Of a stretch of 21,963 bases of DNA, positions 1 to 6,428 are shown piece after piece. The notes under the pieces were generated by a model. The model was not told the DNA's origin and searched no databases. It saw only the letters and a list, made by a program, of their open reading frames with translations. This stretch comes from Actinobacteria bacterium 13_2_20CM_68_14 (GTDB lineage Bacteria; Actinomycetota; Thermoleophilia; Gaiellales; Gaiellaceae). Where the stretch lies: positions 1-21,963 of the forward strand of contig MNDB01000099.1 in NCBI GenBank assembly GCA_001914705.1, given 5' to 3'. A program made the translations under genes and the position numbers. Each line of letters starts with the position of its first letter. The first letter of the stretch is position 1.

Positions 1-148
1 GACCCCGCTCGTCGCGCTCGACGTCTACGAGCACGCGTACTTCATCGACTTTCAGACCGACCGCGGCTCCTACATCGACGCGTTCTTCGCCAACCTCGAT
101 TGGGCCGTCGTCAACGACTGGGTCAACCGGTACCAGATTCAGGTCTGA
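1..148 (+). CDS. Superoxide dismutase [Fe/Mn], C-terminal fragment
   Basis: This is the 3' end of a gene that begins outside the window; the first complete codon is at position 2 and 48 residues are visible before TGA. They contain DVYEHAYFIDF, the family's conserved C-terminal signature (usually DVWEHAYYLDY), whose Asp and His are two of the four metal ligands. The protein ends NDWVNRYQIQV, which fits the family's last helix. The enzyme converts superoxide to hydrogen peroxide and oxygen in the cytosol. Iron and manganese forms cannot be told apart from this fragment. It converges on folE2 with only 6 nt between the stop codons, so no separate terminator can be seen. Confidence 0.9.
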   Translation, partial: TPLVALDVYEHAYFIDFQTDRGSYIDAFFANLDWAVVNDWVNRYQIQV

Positions 149-154
149 GCCTGG

Positions 155-1123
155 CTAGCCTGCGAGCCACTCGCGCAGCTCGGTGTGGCGCGTCAGCGCC
201 TGGCCGTCCTCGAGCTCGGCGCGGAGCTCCCCGACGGTGCCGAACCGCTCCGCGATCACGTCGTGGTCGTGAATCGTCTCGAAGTTGAGCTGCCGCGAGA
301 ACAGGAAGTCTGCGTCGTCGAGCGCATAGGTCTCGAGCGTGCCGTGCAGCGCCAGGCGGACCGAGTCTTCGACGAACCGGGCGTGCGCATGGGCCTGCTC
401 GACGACGTGGAGCTCGTCGGGCCGCTTGAGCAGCCCATAGACCGGGGCGCTCATCGAGCTCTCGACGATCTGGACGAGCTGCTCAGCGTTGACCGGCTCC
501 ACGGTGCCGACGTAGAGCGTCCCCCGGCCGCGCTGGTTATGTGTCGCGAGGGGGACGAGCTCGAGGATCCGCTCGATGTCTTCGCTGTCGAACCCTGCTT
601 CTTCGAGCCGCTCGCGCGAGCTCTCGCGGACGAGCCCCTGCGCGCAGGGGCAGGCGTTGATTCCCGTGGCTTCGACGCCGACCACGCGCCGCGTTGCGCG
701 CTCGGACGCGGCGGCGAGCCCGATCAGCGAGACGAGCTCCTGGGTCGGCAGGTCGGTCACCGGCGTCCGCCGCTCGAGCGGATACTGCGCGACGATCTTG
801 ACCTCCGCGCGCAGCGCGCTCTGCCGCTCGACGATCTGCGCGGCGATGTGGGCGGCGAGCTGCTCGACGAGCAGCGCCTCCTCGATCACGACCTCCTCGA
901 TCGCCTCCTCGAACAGCTCGGGGAAGCGCGACATGTGGACGCCCTTCTGCTTCGGGTCGAGGTCGACGGTGCAATCGATGTCCGCGGAGATCAGCTTCTC
1001 GCTCTCCCCGTAGCGGATCCGGATCGCCTTGCGCACGCCGCTGACGCCGGCGCGCGAGAGCCCGATTCGCACCTCGGGGGGCGATGCCTGAAGATCCTGG
1101 AGAAAATGAACTCCGTCGCTCAT
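155..1123 (-). CDS. folE2: GTP cyclohydrolase IB (FolE2/MptA family, COG1469)
   Basis: The 322-residue protein matches the FolE2 family in length and landmarks: GINACPCAQ at residues 155-162 with the active-site cysteine region, THNQRG at 194-199, FVEDSVR near 250, and NFETIHDHD at 280-288, which supplies C-terminal metal-binding histidines. The ACPCAQ form resembles archaeal MptA more than the CPCSK form of many bacterial FolE2 proteins. The family hydrolyses GTP to 7,8-dihydroneopterin triphosphate (or, in MptA, its cyclic phosphate), the first step of folate and related pterin synthesis. FolE2 does not need the catalytic zinc of FolE, and in several bacteria it is Zur-controlled. Here the ATG lies 20 bp from the divergent GTG of the next gene. 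A TACGGT hexamer 9 nt upstream of the ATG could be a -10. I see no AT-rich Zur-like site. Confidence 0.93.
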   Translation of the reverse strand: MSDGVHFLQDLQASPPEVRIGLSRAGVSGVRKAIRIRYGESEKLISADIDCTVDLDPKQKGVHMSRFPELFEEAIEEVVIEEALLVEQLAAHIAAQIVERQSALRAEVKIVAQYPLERRTPVTDLPTQELVSLIGLAAASERATRRVVGVEATGINACPCAQGLVRESSRERLEEAGFDSEDIERILELVPLATHNQRGRGTLYVGTVEPVNAEQLVQIVESSMSAPVYGLLKRPDELHVVEQAHAHARFVEDSVRLALHGTLETYALDDADFLFSRQLNFETIHDHDVIAERFGTVGELRAELEDGQALTRHTELREWLAG

Positions 1124-1143
1124 CGCGAAGCAACCGTAGCGAA

Positions 1144-1728
1144 GTGACCGAAAAGTCCACGTTCCCGCAGCTGGTCTCCCTCGCCGCCCACGACCTGCGG
1201 ACGCCGTTGGCGACCGTCAGCGGCTTTGCAAAGACCTTGATCCGGACCGAGGCACTCGAGGACCCCGCGTCGCGGTACGTCGAGATCATCGAAGCGGCGG
1301 CCGGGCAGATGGTCGAGCTGCTCGACGAGCTCGGGCTGGCGGCGAGGATCGAGGCGGGCCGCTACCAGCCCAACCTGCGGGAGGCGGACACCTTGGCGCT
1401 CGCGCGAGCGGCCGCCGCGACGCTCGGCGAGGAGCGGGTACGGGTCGGGGGAGAGGGCGGGGTCGTCCGCGTCGACCTCGAGGCGACGCAGCGGGCGATC
1501 ACGGCCCAGGCGCAATGCGCCCTCCGGCATGGCGGCCTCGAACTCGTCGACGTCACCGCCACCGGCCCAGAGTTGACGATCGCGCCGATCACGCCGGCGT
1601 CCGCTCCGGTCGTGCTCGGCGAGGATCTGCGCGATCTCGGCGCGGCGGTGGCCGCGTTGCTCGTGCGCGCGCTCGGGGGCTCGGTGAGCGTCGAAGACGA
1701 GACGCTGCACGTACGCCTGCCCGAGTGA
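1144..1728 (+). CDS. Histidine kinase-like protein with degenerate ATPase domain
   Basis: The 194-residue protein starts with a textbook HisKA H-box, SLAAHDLRTPLATVSGFA, with the phospho-acceptor His at residue 16 and a following dimerisation helix to about 75. The rest has the outline of a HATPase domain but lacks its motifs. The N-box position reads AITAQAQCALRHG with no Asn, there is no DxGxG, and only the last G-box helix (AVAALLVRALGGSVSVED) is recognisable. No sensor or membrane segment is present. It may be a pseudokinase or a histidine phosphotransferase of the Spo0B/ChpT kind; that is inference. I chose GTG 1144 because the alternative ATG at 1084 would run 40 nt into folE2 and adds a low-complexity N-terminus. 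The stop overlaps the next start (TGATG), so the two are probably translated together. Confidence 0.72.
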   Translation: MTEKSTFPQLVSLAAHDLRTPLATVSGFAKTLIRTEALEDPASRYVEIIEAAAGQMVELLDELGLAARIEAGRYQPNLREADTLALARAAAATLGEERVRVGGEGGVVRVDLEATQRAITAQAQCALRHGGLELVDVTATGPELTIAPITPASAPVVLGEDLRDLGAAVAALLVRALGGSVSVEDETLHVRLPE

Positions 1729-2780
1729 TGCTGCTCAACGTCGGCGACTACGAGCGCGAGGCCGAGCGCCTGCTCGACCCCGGCGCCTTCGGCTACTTCG
1801 CCGGCGGTGCGGGGGACGAGCTGACGCTGCGCGACAACGTCGAGGCGTTCTCGCGCTGGCAGTTTCGTCCGCGCGTGCTCGTGGACGTCGGCGAGGTCAC
1901 GACTCCGACGACCGTGCTGGGCCGAGAGATCTCGATGCCGCTGCTCGTGGCGCCGACGGCGTTCCAGCGGCTCGCGCATCCTGACGGCGAGGTTGCGACC
2001 GCCCGCGCCGCCGCGGAGGTGGGAACGGTCATGTGCCAGTCGACGCTCTCGAGCGTGACGCCGGCGGAGCTCGCCGCCGCGGCGCCCGGGACGAGGCTGT
2101 GGTTCCAGCTCTATTGGTCGAGCGACCGCGGCTTCACCGCCGATCTGCTTGCGGGGGTCGCCGAGGCAGGGTTCGAGGCCGTTGTCTTCACCGTCGATTT
2201 TCCGGCCGCCGGACGCCGTGAACGCGACCTGCACGCGGCCTTCACGCTGCCGGAGGATCTCGTGACGCCGAACATCCCGGGCTCGTTGCGGCGACGCGAC
2301 TTCCACACCGCGCTCGGCGAGATCGTCGACCCGACGCTGACCTGGCGCGATCTCGAATGGCTGCGCGAGGCCTGTCCGTTGCCGATCCTGCTCAAGGGGA
2401 TCCTCTCGGGCGAGGACGCGCTGCTCGCGGCCGAGCACGGGGCCGCAGGCGTGATCGTCTCGAACCACGGCGGCCGCCAGCTCGACGGGGTCGCCGCCTC
2501 GCTCGACACGCTGCCGGAGGTCGTCGAAGCTCTGGGCGACCGAGTCGAGGTACTCGTGGACGGCGGCGTGCGCCGCGGCACCGACGTCTTGAAGGCGCTC
2601 GCGCTCGGCGCCCGGGCCGTGCTCGTCGGTCGACCGCCCGTCTGGGGCCTGGCCGTCGGCGGCCAACAAGGCGTCCGCGAAGTGCTGGAGCTGCTCCGAG
2701 CCGAGATCGCGCTCGGCCTGACGCATCTCGGCTGCCGCTCTCCCGCCGAGGTGACCCGTGCGCAAGTCAAGCCCAAGTAA
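1728..2780 (+). CDS. FMN-dependent alpha-hydroxyacid oxidase/dehydrogenase
   Basis: The 350-residue protein is a full-length member of the glycolate oxidase/lactate dehydrogenase (LldD) family. Visible landmarks are FGYFAGGAGDE with the active-site Tyr at about residue 23, PTAFQRLAHPDGE at 77-88, WFQLYW at 125-130 with the second Tyr, LKGI with the FMN-contacting Lys at 223, SNHGGRQLD with catalytic His 247 and substrate-binding Arg 250, and DGGVRRG at 278-284 plus GR at 301-302 for the FMN phosphate. It should oxidise a 2-hydroxyacid such as lactate, glycolate or a longer or aromatic analogue to the 2-oxoacid. The electron acceptor cannot be read from sequence. The ATG at 1728 shares its A with the preceding TGA; a GTG one codon earlier is possible. 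The stop codon lies inside the first of two palindromic repeats. Confidence 0.92.
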   Translation: MLLNVGDYEREAERLLDPGAFGYFAGGAGDELTLRDNVEAFSRWQFRPRVLVDVGEVTTPTTVLGREISMPLLVAPTAFQRLAHPDGEVATARAAAEVGTVMCQSTLSSVTPAELAAAAPGTRLWFQLYWSSDRGFTADLLAGVAEAGFEAVVFTVDFPAAGRRERDLHAAFTLPEDLVTPNIPGSLRRRDFHTALGEIVDPTLTWRDLEWLREACPLPILLKGILSGEDALLAAEHGAAGVIVSNHGGRQLDGVAASLDTLPEVVEALGDRVEVLVDGGVRRGTDVLKALALGARAVLVGRPPVWGLAVGGQQGVREVLELLRAEIALGLTHLGCRSPAEVTRAQVKPK

Positions 2781-2791
2781 CAGTCTGTTAC
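2774..2791. repeat. Palindromic repeat, copy 1
   Basis: CAAGTAACAGTCTGTTAC. Within it GTAACAG-T-CTGTTAC (2777-2791) is a perfect inverted repeat with 7-nt arms and one central base. The TAA stop of the hydroxyacid oxidase (2778-2780) is part of the left arm. An identical 18-mer recurs 83 bp downstream. As RNA the hairpin would be AT-rich and weak and has no following U-run, so an intrinsic terminator is unlikely. A protein-binding site or one unit of a dispersed repeat fits better. Confidence 0.7.
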
Positions 2792-2856
2792 AAGGTTCGA
2801 CCCGGCCCGAACAGACACTCAACGTCCCGCAAACCGCTCCGTTACGCGTACCGGCT

Positions 2857-2874
2857 CAAGTAACAGTCTGTTAC
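2857..2874. repeat. Palindromic repeat, copy 2
   Basis: This is the second exact copy of the 18-nt CAAGTAACAGTCTGTTAC element, in the same orientation, ending 4 nt before the stop codon of the minus-strand ankyrin gene. The two copies therefore bracket the whole convergent intergenic segment (2781-2878). The spacer holds an additional GTTAC half-site at 2841-2845 and a short inverted repeat GTTCG/CGAAC near 2795-2812. Confidence 0.7.
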
Positions 2875-2878
2875 TAGG

Positions 2879-3346
2879 TCAGGGTCTCGGCTCGTCGCGT
2901 GCGCCGTGGGAACGGAGCACCTCGGCCAGCTTCTCGTCGCCGTTTGCTTGGGCGGCGTCGAGCGGCGTGAACCCGCGACGCGTCGGGGCATTTGGATCTG
3001 CGCCGTGTTCGAGCAGGATCGCCGCGACTTCGCGCTGGCCGGCCGCCGCGGCGCTGTTGAGCGGATGCACGCCGAGCTCGTTGTCGGCGAACGCGTTCAC
3101 GTCCGCGTCGTGCTCGACGAGCAGCAGAGCCGTCTCGGGCCCGTCGAAGAAGGCCGCGTAGTGGAGGGCGGTGAAGTCGTCGTCCGAGCGTGCCTGCGCC
3201 AGCGCCGGGTCCACGGCCAGCAACTCGCGCAGGCGCTCTGCTCGGCCGAGCGACGCGGCCTCGAAGACGTCGAGCTCCGCCGTCTCCGCCAACCGGCGCG
3301 CGGTCTCGTCGTCGCCGCGGTAGAGCGCCTGCATGATCTCGCTCAT
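2879..3346 (-). CDS. Ankyrin-repeat protein
   Basis: The 155-residue protein is built mostly of ankyrin repeats. After an N-terminal part beginning MSEIMQALYRGDDETARRL come LGRAERLRELLAVDPALAQ, then DDFTALHYAAFFDGPETALLLVEHDADVNA, a repeat with VHPLNSAAAAGQREVAAILLEHGADPNA, and RGFTPLDAAQANGDEKLAEVLRSHGA. These carry the usual TALHYAA and GADPNA features. Such proteins bind partner proteins; no catalytic domain, signal peptide or membrane segment is seen, so it is probably a cytosolic adaptor. The ATG overlaps the mutM stop as ATGA (3343-3346), implying one transcript and coupled translation. A link to base-excision repair is only suggested by this neighbourhood. Confidence 0.88.
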   Translation of the reverse strand: MSEIMQALYRGDDETARRLAETAELDVFEAASLGRAERLRELLAVDPALAQARSDDDFTALHYAAFFDGPETALLLVEHDADVNAFADNELGVHPLNSAAAAGQREVAAILLEHGADPNAPTRRGFTPLDAAQANGDEKLAEVLRSHGARDEPRP

Positions 3347-4170
3347 TTCAGGAGCTTCGAAAGGCGCCGATCCTTGAGCACGCGGCCGCCGGTCTGGCAG
3401 TCGGGGCAGTAGTAGACCGTGTGCTCCTCGTAATCGACGCGGGCGATCGGCGTCCCGCAGACGTAGCAGGGCTCGGCCAGCTTCTTGTGGACGCGGTAGA
3501 CGCGGTTGTCGGCCGCGCCGCGCTCGCGCAGCTCGAGGCCGCGCGAAAGCTCGGCGTCGATCGCCTCGGCCAGGCGCTGCAGCTGTGCAGGGACCAGGTC
3601 CCCGGACAAGGCGTATGGAGACAGCTGCGCGTGATGGAGGATCTCGTTCGCCCACGCCCGGCCGATGCCGGCGATCGCGCGCTGGTCGCGAAGCAGCGAG
3701 TGGAGCCGCCGCGAGTCCGAAGCCAGGATCTCTCCGAGCGCGTCGGCGCCGAGCCCCAGTGCCTCCGGTCCGAGGTGCGCGAGTTCCTCCTCGGCGGCCT
3801 CCGGCGTCAGCAGCCAGACCCCGGCGCGCTTCTTCGAGCCGGCTTCCGTGAGCATGAGCTCGGCGCCGCCCTCGAAGCGCAGACGGAAGGCGGGCGACTT
3901 CGGCCCCTTCTCGCCGGGGGCGAGGTAGCGAAGCCGCCCTGCGGTCATCAGGTGCACGAGCAGGACGAGCTCCCCATCCTCGGTCGGAAAGAGCAGCCGC
4001 TTGCCTCGCCGCGCCGCGCCCGCGAGCCGCCTGCCGTCCAGCGCCGAGAGGGGCGGCTCGAAGGTCTTCAGCGTCGCGATATGCGCCGGCCCGGCCTGCT
4101 CGATCGGAAAGGTGCGCACGGGCTCGTCCAAGGCGCGGCGCCACGCCTCCATCTCCGGTAGCTCAGGCAC
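3343..4170 (-). CDS. mutM: Formamidopyrimidine-DNA glycosylase (Fpg/MutM family)
   Basis: The 275-residue protein begins PELPEM after the initiator, giving the N-terminal Pro that forms the Schiff base, with Glu 3. RRGKRLLF puts the conserved DNA-contacting Lys at about residue 57. GIGRAWANEIL (168-178) is the helix-two-turn-helix segment with its Asn. CYVCG (235-239) and CPDCQTGGR (255-263) form the C-terminal zinc finger with its Arg. The enzyme removes oxidised purines such as 8-oxoguanine and cuts the DNA backbone (AP lyase). Differences from classical MutM (HLMTAG for HLGMSG, GRAWANE for GNIYANE) leave a specialised Fpg/Nei paralogue possible. The GTG start is 16 bp from the divergent asparaginase ATG. 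It forms an operon with the downstream ankyrin gene. Confidence 0.88.
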   Translation of the reverse strand: MPELPEMEAWRRALDEPVRTFPIEQAGPAHIATLKTFEPPLSALDGRRLAGAARRGKRLLFPTEDGELVLLVHLMTAGRLRYLAPGEKGPKSPAFRLRFEGGAELMLTEAGSKKRAGVWLLTPEAAEEELAHLGPEALGLGADALGEILASDSRRLHSLLRDQRAIAGIGRAWANEILHHAQLSPYALSGDLVPAQLQRLAEAIDAELSRGLELRERGAADNRVYRVHKKLAEPCYVCGTPIARVDYEEHTVYYCPDCQTGGRVLKDRRLSKLLK

Positions 4171-4186
4171 TTACGCTTCCGCCCTC

Positions 4187-5074
4187 ATGGATCCGCTCAG
4201 CGTAGCCGTGCACCGGGGGCCGTTCGTGGAATCGATCCACCTGGTGCATGCGGTTTCCGTTCGGGACGGAGCCGTCGTTTCCGAGGCGGGCGACCGTGCC
4301 TTCCTGACCTCGCTGCGCTCCTCGGCGAAGCCTTTCCAGGCCCTGCCGCTCGTTCGCTCCCGGGACGACCTCGACGACGAGGACATCGCGATCGCATCGG
4401 CTTCGCACCGTGCCGAGCCGGAGCAGCTCGAGGCCGTCAGACGGCTGCTCGCGAAGGCCCCGGCGACCGAGGACGACCTCGAGGTCGGGCTCCAGGAGGG
4501 CCGTCCGCCGCAACCGATCTTCCACAACTGCTCCGGCAAGCACGCCGGCATGCTCGCGACGTGCCGGGCTCGCGGTTGGCAGACGGAGGGGTATCGGCTC
4601 GCCGGCCATCCGCTCCAGGACGAGATCCTGGCCGAGGTCGCACCCGCCGCTGAGCTCGAGCCCAGTGAGCTCGAGACGGCAGTCGACGGCTGTGGCGTCG
4701 TTTGCTTCGCGCTCCCGCTAGAGCGGGTCGCGTTCATGTTCTCGCGGCTCGAAAACCGCGAGGGAGGCGGCCGCGTCGCCGCCGCGATGCGGGCGCACCC
4801 GCAGCTCGTCGGCGGCGCCGGCCAGCCCGACACCGAGTTGATGCGGGCCTTGCCCGGCTGGATCGCGAAAATCGGCGCGGAAGGGCTCTTCTGCGCCGCC
4901 GGCCCCGAGGGACTCGGCGTTGCCCTGAAGAGCCAGGACGGCGGCTACCGCGCGCTTCGCCCGGCGATCGCGGCCTTCCTCGCGCGTCTCGGCCATGAGC
5001 TCGACGACGGGTTCGAACACGTGCCGGTCCGGAACAGCCGCGGCGAGGATGTCGGAGAGCTCGCGGCTGAATGA
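4187..5074 (+). CDS. L-asparaginase (Rhizobium etli-type, asparaginase II family)
   Basis: The 295-residue protein belongs to the serine/lysine/cysteine-type asparaginases (Pfam asparaginase_II), unrelated to E. coli AnsA/AnsB. The residues that define the family are all present: SSAKPFQA at 45-52 (catalytic Ser and Lys), SHRAE at 73-77, NCSGKHAGM at 114-122 (metal-binding Cys and Lys), DGCGV at 167-171 (second Cys), GGAGQPDTE near 209-217 and AKIGAEGLF at 227-235 (Lys). It should hydrolyse L-asparagine to aspartate and ammonia in the cytosol. I start it at ATG 4187 because the frame stays open upstream only through the mutM coding region. A TACGCT hexamer at 4172-4177 could be the -10 of a nearly leaderless transcript. 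Confidence 0.9.
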   Translation: MDPLSVAVHRGPFVESIHLVHAVSVRDGAVVSEAGDRAFLTSLRSSAKPFQALPLVRSRDDLDDEDIAIASASHRAEPEQLEAVRRLLAKAPATEDDLEVGLQEGRPPQPIFHNCSGKHAGMLATCRARGWQTEGYRLAGHPLQDEILAEVAPAAELEPSELETAVDGCGVVCFALPLERVAFMFSRLENREGGGRVAAAMRAHPQLVGGAGQPDTELMRALPGWIAKIGAEGLFCAAGPEGLGVALKSQDGGYRALRPAIAAFLARLGHELDDGFEHVPVRNSRGEDVGELAAE

Positions 5075-5109
5075 TTAGAGATTTTCTTCCAAACTGCGGC
5101 CTTCCGCGG

Positions 5110-5115
5110 TAACAT
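5110..5115 (+). promoter_or_regulatory. Possible -10 of the sigma-factor gene
   Basis: TAACAT fits the actinobacterial TAnnnT -10 consensus and lies in the only AT-leaning stretch (about 5070-5115) before the sigma gene. The -35 is weak (TTCCAA at 5087-5092, 17 nt away). Initiation here would give a leader of about 100 nt before ATG 5224. The leader has G-rich and C-rich segments (GGGGG near 5131 and CCCCC near 5180) that could pair, but I recognise no known riboswitch or leader RNA. The rest of 5075-5223 shows no gene. Confidence 0.35.
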
Positions 5116-5223
5116 CCCCGCGCGATCGCAGGGGGCCGGGGAGGGCGACGAGCCGGCTTCTTGTGTTGTGTAGGTCTAGCCCCCAAGTCCAACCAGCACG
5201 AGAATGCGGAGGTCGATGCGTCG

Positions 5224-6321
<1,098 letters not shown>

Positions 6322-6328
6322 GACAGGG

Positions 6329-6353
6329 CGGTTCGTACTGGCGGTACCAACCG
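6329..6353. terminator. Hairpin just after the sigma-factor gene
   Basis: CGGTT (6329-6333) pairs with AACCG (6349-6353), then after a C/C mismatch GTAC (6335-6338) pairs with GTAC (6344-6347) around a 5-nt loop. It begins 8 nt after the sigma-factor TAG. There is no U-run, so it may be a transcript-end stabiliser or a weak terminator rather than a classic intrinsic one. Confidence 0.35.
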
Positions 6354-6362
6354 GAAGTAGAC

Positions 6363-6392
6363 GGACGCCCGAGCAAAGCCCGGACGTCCTTT
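6363..6392. terminator. Possible bidirectional terminator between convergent genes
   Basis: GGACG (6363-6367) pairs with CGTCC (6385-6389), with an inner CCG/CGG extension after one mismatch and an unpaired AGCAAAGCC loop, followed by TTT on the plus strand. A further hairpin, GGC/GCC plus TCG/CGA, lies at about 6398-6415. This intergenic segment (6322-6428) separates the convergent sigma-factor and glycosyltransferase genes, where terminators for both are expected. Strength is modest. Confidence 0.4.
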
Positions 6393-6428
6393 AGGTCGGC
6401 ATCGCAAGCGACGCCTTAGGGACTGCCT

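Noticed and set aside
185..1147. 320-residue plus-strand open frame opposite folE2
   Set aside because: It lies antisense to the clear FolE2 protein and reads as Arg/Asp/Leu-rich repetitive sequence, the usual shadow of a high-GC gene.
2777..2791. Palindrome as an intrinsic terminator of the oxidase gene
   Set aside because: The stem is AT-rich with at best a 5-nt loop and no T-run follows. The exact second copy suggests a repeat or binding site instead.
1362..2822. 486-residue minus-strand open frame opposite the kinase-like and oxidase genes
   Set aside because: It crosses two real genes on the other strand, is Arg-rich and has no recognisable motif.
5131..5185. Leader of the sigma-factor gene as a riboswitch
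   Set aside because: There are only short G-run/C-run complementarities, and no conserved riboswitch core could be recognised.
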